DNA of 64,000 nt from Streptomyces sp. 2131.1. GTDB lineage: Bacteria; Actinomycetota; Actinomycetes; Streptomycetales; Streptomycetaceae. Each line of letters starts with the position of its first letter. Position 1 is the stretch's first letter. Under the pieces are notes generated by a model. That model ran no database searches, was not told the DNA's origin, and saw only the letters and a program-made list of their open reading frames with translations. The stretch is taken from NCBI RefSeq assembly GCF_900105515.1, contig NZ_FNSY01000001.1, forward strand, positions 186,001-250,000, read 5' to 3'. Shown here piece by piece: positions 46,352 to 55,365 of this stretch. The position numbers and the translations under genes are program-made.

Positions 46352-46518
46352 ACTCATTCGGCGCACCGCTTTCGAGGTGGTCGCGACCAGCGAATACCCG
46401 GCGAAACGCCTCGGTTAGCATGATCCCACCCCGGCGACCACCCTCATCGCCCGCACACCGTGCCATATGGCATGAAAAGCGACCTATTTGACCAAAACCC
46501 AGGACATCGGCCAGAGAA

Positions 46519-47880
46519 TTGATACCTATAGCATCGCGGGCGTTCTCGCGAATAAGCCGCCGAATACCCTCCGCCGCGTGGCGCCGGCCGCGAGCGATCC
46601 TGTGGACGGCTGCGGCGGCGGTGACGCTCGCATTCCTCGTCGCGCTGGAATTCGCCGCACGCCACTACGGCCTTCCGGGACCGATGACCACTCAGATCCA
46701 GGAAGTGGTGGTCGCGCCGAAATCGGGCTTCCTGCTGTACGCCAGCATGGGTCTGATGATGGTGGTCCTCACCTGGCGGCAACGTTTCATCGCGCTCGGT
46801 GTCGCGGTCGGCATCGACCTCGTCATCGCACTGATCCGCTGGGTGGCCGACGCCCCGGTCACCGAGGGACACCCCTTCGGGAACGGCGCGCTGTGGGTGA
46901 TCATCGGGGTCGCCGTCGTCGCCCTCACCCGTCGCACCGGCCAGGAACGCATGCTCCTCCTGAAAGGCGTCGGTCTGGGTCTGCTCCTGGTGACCGGGCG
47001 GAAGACCGGTGACACCTGGTTGCTCATCACCTCCAAGACTCGCCCCGATGTGCTCGACCAGTACATGGCCAACGCCGACCACGCGCTGGGCAACCCGTCC
47101 TGGGTCGTGGGGCGGCTCGTCAACGCGACCGGCTCGGCCGGCGCCCACTTCCTCAACGCCGTCTACGCGCAGCTGGCGGTCGCCGCGGTCTGTGTCGCGC
47201 TGTACCAGCTGCGCAATGTGGCGACCGACCGTGTCTTCCCCGGCCACCACCTGGTGCGCACCTTCCTGGTCATCGGCCTCCTCGGCCCGGCCATCTACAT
47301 GATCTTCCCGGTGGTCGGCCCGATCTTCGCGTTCGGCTCCGACGGCGGGCACTGGGCGGTGGCCGACATGTGGCCCGACACCGCCGTGCCGGTCGGCACC
47401 CCGCACCACATGCCGTTCGACGAGATCACCCCGCGCAACTGCATGCCCAGCCTGCACACCGCGTGGGCCACCGCGATCTTCATCCACTCCCGCAGGGGCC
47501 CGAAGTTCCTCCAGTACGCCGGTGCCTTCTGGCTGGTCGCCACGCTGGCCGCGACGCTGGGCTTCGGCTACCACTACGGTGCGGACCTCATCGCGGGTGT
47601 GGTGTTCACCCTCACCATCGAGACGGGCATGCGCGCGCTCGAACGCGGCTGGGACCGGTCCGCCGTACAGCTGGTCGCCTACGGCACCGTTGTCTTCACC
47701 GCGCTTCTGGTCGCGTACCGCTATCTGTCGCTGGAGATGGCCCACTATCCATGGCTGTTCGGGCCGCTCCTCATCGTAGCCATGTGCTCGGTGATCTACG
47801 GCTACGTGCGGATCATACGGCGCTGGGAACCGGAGGCGGCGCCCGCGCCGAAGCTGGAACCGCAGCCCGAGATGGCCTGA
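46519..47880 (+). CDS. PAP2-family membrane phosphatase (IPC-synthase-like)
   Basis: 453 aa from TTG 46519; the first membrane helix lies too far upstream to use a later start. About 10 membrane helices. PAP2 motifs of the inositolphosphorylceramide-synthase-like subgroup: CMPSLHTAWA (PSxH) and GYHYGADLIAG. Predicted to act on lipid phosphates at the outer membrane face. A strong bidirectional terminator follows. Substrate unknown. Confidence 0.82.
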   Translation: MIPIASRAFSRISRRIPSAAWRRPRAILWTAAAAVTLAFLVALEFAARHYGLPGPMTTQIQEVVVAPKSGFLLYASMGLMMVVLTWRQRFIALGVAVGIDLVIALIRWVADAPVTEGHPFGNGALWVIIGVAVVALTRRTGQERMLLLKGVGLGLLLVTGRKTGDTWLLITSKTRPDVLDQYMANADHALGNPSWVVGRLVNATGSAGAHFLNAVYAQLAVAAVCVALYQLRNVATDRVFPGHHLVRTFLVIGLLGPAIYMIFPVVGPIFAFGSDGGHWAVADMWPDTAVPVGTPHHMPFDEITPRNCMPSLHTAWATAIFIHSRRGPKFLQYAGAFWLVATLAATLGFGYHYGADLIAGVVFTLTIETGMRALERGWDRSAVQLVAYGTVVFTALLVAYRYLSLEMAHYPWLFGPLLIVAMCSVIYGYVRIIRRWEPEAAPAPKLEPQPEMA

Positions 47881-47920
47881 GCCACCGCCCGCGTACCGGG
47901 CGGCGCCGGCCGCGCACACC

Positions 47921-47954
47921 ACCGCCCCGCCGGTTCGTGAACCGGCGGGGCGGT
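47921..47954. terminator. bidirectional terminator
   Basis: ACCGCCCCGCCGGTT (47921-47935) and AACCGGCGGGGCGGT (47940-47954) form a perfect 15-bp stem with a 4-nt loop, between converging PAP2 and SRPBCC genes. Confidence 0.85.
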
Positions 47955-47969
47955 GTCGTCACAGGCCCG

Positions 47970-48401
47970 TCAGAAGTCGCCGCGCGCGGTCCGCTCGGCC
48001 AGCTTCTGGAACTCGCCGAGGTCGTAGTTGGCCAGGACCGAGTCCAGGTGCGTGAGGGCGCCCAGGTACTCCACGAAGCCCTGCGGGTCGTAGTCGATCT
48101 GGAGGGCCACCCGGCTCGACTCGTCGTCCAGCCGGTGGAAGGTGACGACCCCGGCGTGGTGGACGCCCTCCGTGGTCTTCCAGGCGATCCGGTTCTCCGG
48201 AATGACCTCGGTGAGTTCGGCGACGAAACTCTTGTCGGCGCCGGGGAGGGAAAGCTGCCAGGCGAACCGGCGGGCGTCGATGGGCTCGACGTGCCGGACG
48301 TGGCTCAGAAAGGCGGGCCAGCGGGCGACATCGCTCCACAGGGCCCAGCTGACGGCGACCGGGGCCTTGATATCGACGGTCTCGACGAGCGAGGAAGACA
48401 T
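47970..48401 (-). CDS. SRPBCC-family protein (polyketide-cyclase-like fold)
   Basis: 143 aa from ATG 48401. START-like fold: SLVETVDIKAPVAVSWALWSDV as the first strand-helix pair, FLSHVRHVEPID, VIPENRIAWKTTEG and a long C-terminal helix. Typical of Streptomyces SRPBCC proteins that bind hydrophobic ligands; no catalytic assignment. It lies 55 bp downstream of a VOC gene on the same strand. Confidence 0.85.
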   Translation of the reverse strand: MSSSLVETVDIKAPVAVSWALWSDVARWPAFLSHVRHVEPIDARRFAWQLSLPGADKSFVAELTEVIPENRIAWKTTEGVHHAGVVTFHRLDDESSRVALQIDYDPQGFVEYLGALTHLDSVLANYDLGEFQKLAERTARGDF

Positions 48402-48456
48402 GGGGACTCCTAGTCGTAGGTATGAGTGAGCGCCGCTTCGCGCGGCGGAAGTGGTG

Positions 48457-48837
48457 TTACGCGAGGGTGGCCAGGGTGAACGGGTGCCCGGCCGGGTCGG
48501 AGTAGAGGCGGGCATCACGCGCACCGCCGTTGTTCTTCGTGTCCAGGGGACGCGCGCCGAGGGCGACCGCCTCCCGTTCCGCCTCGTCGATGTTCTCGCG
48601 GGCGACCAGGATGCGCAGATGTGCCTGCTGCGAATCGTCTGGCCGGGGCCAGCTCGGCGGGGCGTAGCCGTGGTCGTGGCGGATGGCGAGGTGGATGCCG
48701 GACGCGCCCACGACCTCGACGAGATCGGGGTCCCGCCCGGGACGGACCTCGGCGCCGAGCAACGCGGCGTAGAAGTCGGCCAGTTCGAGCGGCTCGGCGC
48801 AGTCCAGCACCAGTAGACCCGTTTTCGGCACCGCCAT
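48457..48837 (-). CDS. VOC-family (glyoxalase-like) protein
   Basis: 126 aa from ATG 48837 (AGGAGG upstream). VOC fold modules: TGLLVLDCAEPLELADFYAALLG, IHLAIRHDHGYAPPSW, and ARLYSDPAGHPFTLATLA. It resembles proteins of the bleomycin-resistance/dioxygenase superfamily; ligand unknown. It precedes the SRPBCC gene and may share a transcript. Confidence 0.85.
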   Translation of the reverse strand: MAVPKTGLLVLDCAEPLELADFYAALLGAEVRPGRDPDLVEVVGASGIHLAIRHDHGYAPPSWPRPDDSQQAHLRILVARENIDEAEREAVALGARPLDTKNNGGARDARLYSDPAGHPFTLATLA

Positions 48838-49047
48838 GACCGTCCTCCTGTTGGCGAGGGGGCTCGTTACCCCGGACGCCGTCCGCTTACCCGCAGCTCC
48901 CCGGGGCACACCCGGCAGCCGGCCGGTGCGGCGGCGGCGCCGGCGCGGCAAGCCCTGCTCACGCCATGCCTGAGCGGCGGATTACGGGGCAGACGGCGGG
49001 TCACCGGACGGACCGAAGCCGTCCCAGCCGCCACGAGGGGGAGCCCC

Positions 49048-50766
49048 ATGTCTGCCACCCAGCCGGAAAGACCGGTTCGACCGACGGCCGAGTCCCGTGC
49101 CCCCGCCGGGCCGGGCCGCTCCCCCGCCCTGACGACCGGTCTCCGCACCGCCGCGCTGCGCCTCGGCGCGCTGACCGTCGGGCAGGCCGCGCTGATGGTG
49201 GGTCTCGGTCTCCTGATCACCGGGCCCGCGCAGTCGATCTGGCCGGTGAGTGTCGAGGACGAGGTCAACGAGGGGTTCGAGCGTCTGCGGACCGGACCGT
49301 TGACCGATGTGTCGTTCGCAGCGTCGGAGGCCGGCAACACGCTGACCATCATCGCGATCACCGTTCTGGTCTGTCTGGGCCTGGTCGTGATCCCCCGGCT
49401 GCCCAAGTGGCGGCAGGCCGTCTTCCTCGCCGTCGGCGTGTCGCTCCAGTCGCTGGTGTTCCTGGTCATCACCGTGTGCGTGGACCGCGACCGGCCCGAT
49501 GTGGACCGGCTCGACGCGTCACCGCCGACGGCGAGTTACACCTCCGGGCACACGGGGGCCGCGACGGCCCTCTACGCGGGTCTCGCCGTGCTGGCCCTCC
49601 TTCCCGGTGGGCGCAGCCGGCGCAACAAGGTGCTCGCCGGGCTGCTGCTGCTCATCCCGCTGCTCGTGGGGCTGGCCAGGCTCTACCGGGGGATGCACCA
49701 CCCCACCGATGTCCTCGGCGGGATGCTGAACGGGGTGCTGTCGCTGCTCGTGGCGTACCGGACCCTGCTGGCCGACGGCAGGGCCCCGGCACCGGTCCCC
49801 GAGAACGCCATGGAGATCGCGCAGGAGGTGGCCGCCGAGCGCGCCGAGCAGGTCGTGGGCCGCACGGTGGTCGTGGTCAATCCGACGGTGACCGACGAGC
49901 TGCAGCGCGAGACGTTGCGGCTCGTCCTGGAGCAGTACGGCCGTCACGGGGCGGAGTTCGTCGACACGACGGCCGACGACCCGGGCGGCGGCCAGGCCGC
50001 AGCGGCGGTCCGCGACGGTGCGTCGCTGGTCGTGGTGTGCGGGGGCGACGGAACGATCCGGGCGGCGGCCGACCGGATGGCCGGCTCCGGTGTGCCGCTG
50101 GCCCTGGTCCCCTGCGGCACGGGCAACCTGCTGGCCCGGAACCTGGGTCTGCCGGTCGCACCGGCCGAGGCGCTGGCCGCCGCGCTGGGCGGGACCGAGC
50201 GGCGGATCGACCTCGGGCGCATCGTGGGCGACGGACTGCCCGCCACCCACTTCACCGCGATGTCCGGGGCGGGCCTGGACGCGGCCATGCTGGAGAACAC
50301 CGGCAGTGCGGCGAAGTCCGCGTTGGGCTGGCCCGCGTACGTGGTCGCCGGGCTGAGCAGTCTGCGGGCGCCGCGCATGTCGGTGTCCATCCGGCTGGAC
50401 GGCGGGCCGATGCTGCGGCGTACCGCGCGGATGGTGCTGCTCGCCAACATCGGGGACGTACAGGGCGGAGCCACGCTCGTGCCGTCCGCCCGGCCCGACG
50501 ACGGGCTGCTGGATCTCGCCGTGTTCGATCCGCACGGCCCGGGCGGCTGGCTGCGCGCCGTCGGAACGGTGCTGCGGGGCCGCCGGAAGCCGCACGAGTC
50601 CACCGGCACGCCCGTGGAGTACTTCACCTTCCGCCACGCCGAACTCCACTTCGCGACACGGCAGTCGCGGGAGCTCGACGGCGACCCGGTGGGCGCGGGC
50701 CGCCGGCTCGTGGCCGAGGTGCGTCCGGGGGCGCTCACCGTGCTCCTGCCGTCCGGGGGTGAGTGA
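49048..50766 (+). CDS. PAP2 phosphatase - diacylglycerol kinase fusion
   Basis: 572 aa from ATG 49048. N-terminal half: membrane PAP2 domain (about 35-255) with CVDRDRPDV (KxxxRP-like), TASYTSGHTGAA (PSGH-like, with Thr-Ser) and YRGMHHPTDVLGG. C-terminal half (about 275-572): DAGK/LCB5 catalytic domain with VVVVNPTVTD, VVVCGGDGTIRAAADRM and PCGTGNLLARNLGLP. One chain therefore combines phosphatase and lipid kinase activities. The stop overlaps the YihY gene start, which is followed at once by another PAP2 gene. Confidence 0.9.
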   Translation: MSATQPERPVRPTAESRAPAGPGRSPALTTGLRTAALRLGALTVGQAALMVGLGLLITGPAQSIWPVSVEDEVNEGFERLRTGPLTDVSFAASEAGNTLTIIAITVLVCLGLVVIPRLPKWRQAVFLAVGVSLQSLVFLVITVCVDRDRPDVDRLDASPPTASYTSGHTGAATALYAGLAVLALLPGGRSRRNKVLAGLLLLIPLLVGLARLYRGMHHPTDVLGGMLNGVLSLLVAYRTLLADGRAPAPVPENAMEIAQEVAAERAEQVVGRTVVVVNPTVTDELQRETLRLVLEQYGRHGAEFVDTTADDPGGGQAAAAVRDGASLVVVCGGDGTIRAAADRMAGSGVPLALVPCGTGNLLARNLGLPVAPAEALAAALGGTERRIDLGRIVGDGLPATHFTAMSGAGLDAAMLENTGSAAKSALGWPAYVVAGLSSLRAPRMSVSIRLDGGPMLRRTARMVLLANIGDVQGGATLVPSARPDDGLLDLAVFDPHGPGGWLRAVGTVLRGRRKPHESTGTPVEYFTFRHAELHFATRQSRELDGDPVGAGRRLVAEVRPGALTVLLPSGGE

Positions 50767-51719
50767 TGGGTACGGCGACACGGGTGCCGCAGACCCGCCA
50801 CATGACGGGCGACGAGCTGACCGCGGACGAGGCGCTGGCCTCGCTGCGGCGCTACGGCCGCTGGCCGTTGGTGCGTGACTCGTTCGTTCGCTTCCGTTAC
50901 GCCGACGGTTTCAGCCACTCGCGGGCGCTCGCGCTCCAGACGGTTCTCGCGGTGATACCGCTGGTGATCGCGTTCGTCGGCCTGTCGGCCTCGCTGCACA
51001 CCGAAAATGTGGGCAGGCTGGCGGAGTTGACGATCCATCGGATAGCGGCGGGGCCGAGCGCCGAGGTCGTGGACGACGCGCTCGCCCGCAGCCGCAGGCG
51101 CGCCGGTGAGGGGTCGCAGCTCACTCTCTGGTTCGGCCTGCTCTTCTCACTGGTCAACGTGACGACGGCGATGTGCCAGATAGAGCGCGGGGCCAACCGG
51201 ATATACGGGGTCGAGCGCGACCGCCCGTTCCATCAGAAGTACTTCCGGGGCCTGGTGATGTCGCTGACGGCGGGCATTCCGCTGGGGCTCGGGTTCATCC
51301 TGATGGTCGTCGGCGGCGACCTCGTCACGGCCGCCGCCACGGTCTACCACCTCAGTGACACGGCGAGGTTCACCTGGGACCTGCTGCGCTGGCCGATCGG
51401 TCTGCTGCTGGCCCTGATGTCGGCGAGCGCGATATTCCGTCGATCCCCGCGCCGCAACCAGCCCGGCTACACCTGGCTGGCCTTCGGCGCGGCCCTCTAC
51501 CTGGTGCTGTGGACGGCACTGACGTATCTGCTGAGCCAGTACCTCTCCCTCAGCGGCTCCTTCGACACGGTGTACGGCCCGCTGAGCGCCTTCATGTCGC
51601 TGCTGCTGTGGGCGTATCTGACCTCCATAGCCCTGTTCCTCGGGCTGTCCTTCGCGGCGCAGCTGGAGGCTGCCCGCGCCCGCCGGCCCGGGCCGATTCA
51701 AGACGATCCGGGAGCATGA
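50766..51719 (+). CDS. YihY/BrkB-family membrane protein
   Basis: 317 aa from ATG 50766 (GTG 50763 is an in-frame alternative). Six membrane helices with the virulence-factor-BrkB pattern: YADGFSHSRALALQTVLAVIPLVIAFVG, VNVTTAMCQIERGANRIYGVERDRPF and YGPLSAFMSLLLWAYLTSIALFLG. Function in bacteria is still unclear (long misnamed RNase BN). It is translated together with the flanking lipid-phosphatase genes, which points to an envelope-lipid role (inference). Confidence 0.88.
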   Translation: MGTATRVPQTRHMTGDELTADEALASLRRYGRWPLVRDSFVRFRYADGFSHSRALALQTVLAVIPLVIAFVGLSASLHTENVGRLAELTIHRIAAGPSAEVVDDALARSRRRAGEGSQLTLWFGLLFSLVNVTTAMCQIERGANRIYGVERDRPFHQKYFRGLVMSLTAGIPLGLGFILMVVGGDLVTAAATVYHLSDTARFTWDLLRWPIGLLLALMSASAIFRRSPRRNQPGYTWLAFGAALYLVLWTALTYLLSQYLSLSGSFDTVYGPLSAFMSLLLWAYLTSIALFLGLSFAAQLEAARARRPGPIQDDPGA

Positions 51720-52490
51720 ATGGTTGTACGAGCCACCACACGCCTGCTGCGTGAGCGGCGGCGCCGGGCCGCGGACCGCGCGTTCGGCGTGCGTCTGCTG
51801 GGCGCGGCCGCCGTCGCGGCGCTGTCCGCGGTGCCGTTCGCGCTGGTGCTGGTCCTCGTCGAGGGGCACTGGCGGCCGCTGCGCGCGCTGGACTCGGGTG
51901 CGGCCGGACACCTGCACCGCACCGCGCTCGGCCACCCGGCCTGGACGAGCACCCTGCGCTTCCTGTCCGACTGGGTCTGGGACCCGTTCACGCTGCGCTG
52001 CGTGGTCGCCGTCCTTACCGGCTGGCTGCTGTACCGCCGGGCCTGGCGCCTGGCGGCCTGGAGTGCGGTCACGGCGGTGGCCGGTGGCCTGACGGGGCTG
52101 CTGGTCAAGGTGGTCGTGGAGCGGGCGAGGCCCTCGCTGGAGGACCCGGTGGCGCGCGCGCCCGGATTCTCGTTCCCGTCGGGGCACGCGATGACGGCCA
52201 CGACGACGTTCGCGGTGCTGCTGCTGGTCCTGCTGCCGCTGGTGCCGCGCGGCGCCCGGGTGGTGTGCTGGGCCGTGGCGGGACTCTCGGTCCTCGGGGT
52301 GGGCTTCACCCGGGTCGCCCTGGGGGTCCACTGGTTCAGCGATGTGGTCGGCGGCTGGCTGCTCGGTCTCGCCGTGGTCGCCTCGACCGCATGGGCCTTC
52401 GAGGCCTGGCGTGCCGATTCGGGGCGCCGGCGCAGCGAGGTGACGGAGGGTCTGGAACCGGAGTTGACGGAGACGGCCCCGGAACGCTGA
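51720..52490 (+). CDS. PAP2-family membrane phosphatase
   Basis: 256 aa from ATG 51720, which follows the previous stop directly. Six membrane helices and complete PAP2 motifs: KVVVERARPSLED, SFPSGHAMTATTT and RVALGVHWFSDVVGG. Probably dephosphorylates lipid phosphates such as undecaprenyl diphosphate or phosphatidic acid at the outer face. Last gene of a three-gene operon. Confidence 0.9.
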   Translation: MVVRATTRLLRERRRRAADRAFGVRLLGAAAVAALSAVPFALVLVLVEGHWRPLRALDSGAAGHLHRTALGHPAWTSTLRFLSDWVWDPFTLRCVVAVLTGWLLYRRAWRLAAWSAVTAVAGGLTGLLVKVVVERARPSLEDPVARAPGFSFPSGHAMTATTTFAVLLLVLLPLVPRGARVVCWAVAGLSVLGVGFTRVALGVHWFSDVVGGWLLGLAVVASTAWAFEAWRADSGRRRSEVTEGLEPELTETAPER

Positions 52491-52500
52491 CGGGTGGGCG

Positions 52501-53451
52501 TCAGCCCTCCGGGGCGGCGCGTTTGACGTACGCGGTGACCAGCGCGGATTCCAGGCGTTCGACTCCGTCGAGGGCGCCGACGCGGTCGGTGAGGTACGTG
52601 TCGAGGGCCTCGGCGTTCCGGCAGACGGCGACGGCCACCAGGTTGTGGGAGCCCGTCATGGTGCCGACGAAGGCCGCCTCGGGGTCCGCCGCCAGGGCCC
52701 GTGCGACGTGGGCGAGGCTGCCCGGCACGACGGAGAGCCGCAGCATGCACTGCACGGAGTAGCCGAAGAGCCCCGAGTCCACCTCGACGTCGAGCTGGAG
52801 CACGCCCATGTGGCGCAGTTCGTGCAGGCGCCGGCGTACGGCCGATTCCGACCAGCCGATCCGCCGGGCCAGGTCCGGGTAGGCCGCGCGGCCGTCGGCG
52901 GCGAGGGCGGGCAGCAGCCGGCGGTCGAGGTCGGTCAGCTCCACCGGCCGGGGGTCCGCGGTGGCCTCCGGGGTGAGCGCGGCGATCTGCTCGTCGGTCA
53001 GCGCCAGGTTCCGTCCGGCCCACCGCCGTTGCATGACGGGCCGCAGCACCCGGTGCGCCTCGATGTGGCTGATGTAGGAGAGACGGCCCAGCTCGCCCAG
53101 GGGCGCCGGGCCCTCCCCCGCGACGCGGAAGACGCAGCCGACCTCGGTGCCGCTCGACAGAACGGCCACCCAGGCGGTGTCGGGCCGGTGGGCCAGGGCG
53201 CGGGCGAGCGCGGTGCTGCGGGCGGGCGGTACACGCAGCCGGACGAGCCACTCGGCGTGGCCGAGGCGGTGGCTGTTGGTCACTCCGGCGACCCGGGCGA
53301 TGCCCGCGGACCGGAGTTTGCCGAAGTGCCGGGCGACGGTGCGGTCGGACACATCGAGCACGGCGGCGATCTTGCTGAAGGGGGCCCGGCCGTCGAGCTG
53401 GAGGGCGTGCAGGAGCCGCAGGTCGAGTGCGTCCAGCGTGACCGATTCCAT
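52501..53451 (-). CDS. tandem-domain Lrp/AsnC regulator
   Basis: 316 aa from ATG 53451. Two AsnC-type halves: HTH at 5-50 (LDLRLLHALQLDGRAPFSKIA, SDRTVARHFGKLRSAGI) with an effector domain, and a second HTH at about 180-225 (DLDRRLLPALAADGRAAYPDLARRIGWSESAVRRRLHEL) with its own RAM domain. Two-unit AsnC proteins are frequent in Streptomyces. It may control the divergently transcribed DoxX-like gene 182 bp away (inference). Confidence 0.9.
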   Translation of the reverse strand: MESVTLDALDLRLLHALQLDGRAPFSKIAAVLDVSDRTVARHFGKLRSAGIARVAGVTNSHRLGHAEWLVRLRVPPARSTALARALAHRPDTAWVAVLSSGTEVGCVFRVAGEGPAPLGELGRLSYISHIEAHRVLRPVMQRRWAGRNLALTDEQIAALTPEATADPRPVELTDLDRRLLPALAADGRAAYPDLARRIGWSESAVRRRLHELRHMGVLQLDVEVDSGLFGYSVQCMLRLSVVPGSLAHVARALAADPEAAFVGTMTGSHNLVAVAVCRNAEALDTYLTDRVGALDGVERLESALVTAYVKRAAPEG

Positions 53452-53633
53452 CCGGGCAGTGTAGGCCGGTGTCGAATGCCGCCCGTGTGCGGCCGGTTGG
53501 GGGCCGGGGCCGCGTGGGCCGGGAAGCATGGCGGTCGTGCCCGGGCCGTTGCGGGTGTCCGCCGCGCGGTCGGTGCGGCGGGCTCGCCTGCTGTGGCCGG
53601 TGCACGTGCCGATCGCCGCTTCCGGAGGACCTC

Positions 53634-54152
53634 ATGTTCGAATCCCTCATGCTTCTCGCCGTCCCGACACCGGTGTTCCGCCTCCTGGGTGCGCTGGGGG
53701 TCCGCCGGTTCGCGTCCTGGCGGGCTGCGCTCATCCACGGTCTGGCGGTGCTGTTCGTGGCGAGCGGGGCGGCGCACTTCGTCCCGGACGGCGGTGGCGT
53801 GATGCCGAGCCACGACGACCTGACGGCGATGGTCCCGCCGTTCGTCCCGCTCCCCCACCTCGTGGTGTACGGGACCGGGGTGCTGGAGCTCCTGGGCGCC
53901 GCCGGGCTCGTACGGGCGGCGACGCGGCCGGTGGCCGGGCTCTGCCTGGCGGTGCTCCTGGTACTGATGCTGCCCGCCAACGTGTACGCCGCGCTGGAGG
54001 ACGTTCCGCTGGACGGCGATCCGGCGACCCCGCTGTGGTTCCGGATCCCCGAGCAGGCGGTCTACATCGCCGTCGCGCTGCTCGCGGCCGGGGAGGGGGA
54101 GGGAGCGCGTCGTGCGGTCCACCGGGCGCGGGCCGCGGTTTCACGGGGATGA
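53634..54152 (+). CDS. DoxX-like membrane protein
   Basis: 172 aa from ATG 53634 (GGAGGA upstream). Four membrane helices; contains AALIHGLAVLFVASGAAHFVP and VLELLGAAGLV segments of DoxX-type proteins. Divergent from the tandem AsnC regulator. Role unknown. Confidence 0.8.
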   Translation: MFESLMLLAVPTPVFRLLGALGVRRFASWRAALIHGLAVLFVASGAAHFVPDGGGVMPSHDDLTAMVPPFVPLPHLVVYGTGVLELLGAAGLVRAATRPVAGLCLAVLLVLMLPANVYAALEDVPLDGDPATPLWFRIPEQAVYIAVALLAAGEGEGARRAVHRARAAVSRG

Positions 54153-54398
54153 AAGTTCTCACCCGGGTGGCGGCATCACCACAGCTCGGCCGCTTCTTCA
54201 CTGGACTGGACCACAGAGGCCGCCCCAAAGCCCTTTACGGCACAGTGGTGTTCATGCGTCACTCGTGACGTGCCCCCGTCAAGGCGATGGTCTCGCCCGC
54301 AATTCGTGACGGGCCACCCCAGGAACACATCGTTACGCTCGGAACCGCCCCACGTGCTACGCGAGTAGACCACTTCCGCTCACCCCCCGGAGGCTCCG
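54153..54398 (+). promoter_or_regulatory. upstream region of the lysozyme gene
   Basis: 246 bp without a gene. It carries the inverted repeat CGTCAC-tc-GTGACG (54257-54270) and a partial direct copy of TCGTGACG near 54305. I see no convincing riboswitch or promoter consensus. Confidence 0.35.
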
Positions 54399-55283
54399 TT
54401 GTCAACCATTCGCAGCCACAGACCCGCAGTCCGCAAGCTGGTGGCCCTCGGGGCCGCCGGCCTGGGCATGGTGCTCGTCCCCACCGTGTCGGCGACGCCC
54501 GCCTCGGCCGACCCGGCCCCGGCTTCGTCCGCCGCCATCCCCCTCGGTGACGGGTACATGGGCGCCGGCTACCTCACCGACGGTGACACGTTCGCGCCGG
54601 ACGGCCGGCAGCTCGATCTCACCCCGGAGCGCTCGTCGTCCATCCAGGCCACGACGCTCCCCGGTATCGACGTGTCGCACTACCAGGGCTCGATCAACTG
54701 GTCGTCGGTGAAGTCGGCGGGTATCAAGTTCGCCTACATCAAGGCCACCGAGTCCACCACGTACAAGGACCCCAACTTCAACGCCAACTATCTGGGCGCC
54801 TACAACGCGAAGGTGATCAGAGGCGCGTACCACTTCGCGCGTCCCAACCTGTCGAGCGGCGCCGCCCAGGCGACGTACTTCGCGGGGCACGGCGGCGCCT
54901 GGTCGCGGGACAACCTGACGCTTCCGGGGATGCTCGACCTGGAAGGCGGCTGCTACGGCAAGTCGGCCTCCGCCATGCAGTCATGGATCCTGGACTTCTA
55001 CAACACGTACAAGGCCAAGACGGGCCGTGACGTCGTCATCTACACCAGTGCGAGCTGGTGGAACTCGTGCACGGGCGGCTGGAGCGGCATGTCCGCGCGC
55101 AGCCCGCTTTTCACCGCGCACTGGACGAGCGCGGCGAGCCCGACCATCCCGAAGGGCTTCCCGTACTGGACATTCTGGCAGTACACCGACTCCGGTTCGG
55201 TGGGCGGCATTTCGGGAGCCGTGGACCGCGACCGGTTCAACGGTGACGCCACCCGGCTGCTGGCCCTGGCCAACAACACCTGA
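54399..55283 (+). CDS. secreted GH25 lysozyme
   Basis: 294 aa from TTG 54399 (CCGGAGG 5-6 nt upstream). Signal peptide with a KLVALGAAGLGMVLVP core and cleavage near ASA-DP. A short acidic spacer precedes the GH25 domain (about 87-294): catalytic Asp in LPGIDVSHYQGSINW, FAYIKATEST, AYHFARPNLSSG and LPGMLDLEGG, ending DRDRFNGDA. It cleaves peptidoglycan as a 1,4-beta-muramidase, probably in the growing or ageing mycelial wall. Confidence 0.93.
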   Translation: MSTIRSHRPAVRKLVALGAAGLGMVLVPTVSATPASADPAPASSAAIPLGDGYMGAGYLTDGDTFAPDGRQLDLTPERSSSIQATTLPGIDVSHYQGSINWSSVKSAGIKFAYIKATESTTYKDPNFNANYLGAYNAKVIRGAYHFARPNLSSGAAQATYFAGHGGAWSRDNLTLPGMLDLEGGCYGKSASAMQSWILDFYNTYKAKTGRDVVIYTSASWWNSCTGGWSGMSARSPLFTAHWTSAASPTIPKGFPYWTFWQYTDSGSVGGISGAVDRDRFNGDATRLLALANNT

Positions 55284-55307
55284 CGGACAGCTGAACCGCC
55301 GGCCGGA

Positions 55308-55364
55308 ACGGAGGGCGGCCACTCGGTGGGGGCTCCGGCCCCCATCGGGTGGCCGCCCTTCCGT
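55308..55364. terminator. bidirectional terminator
   Basis: Long hairpin: ACGGAGGGCGGCCAC pairs with GTGGCCGCCCtTCCGT, with a nested GGGGGC/GCCCCC stem, between converging lysozyme and SDR genes. Confidence 0.8.
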
Positions 55365-55365
55365 C

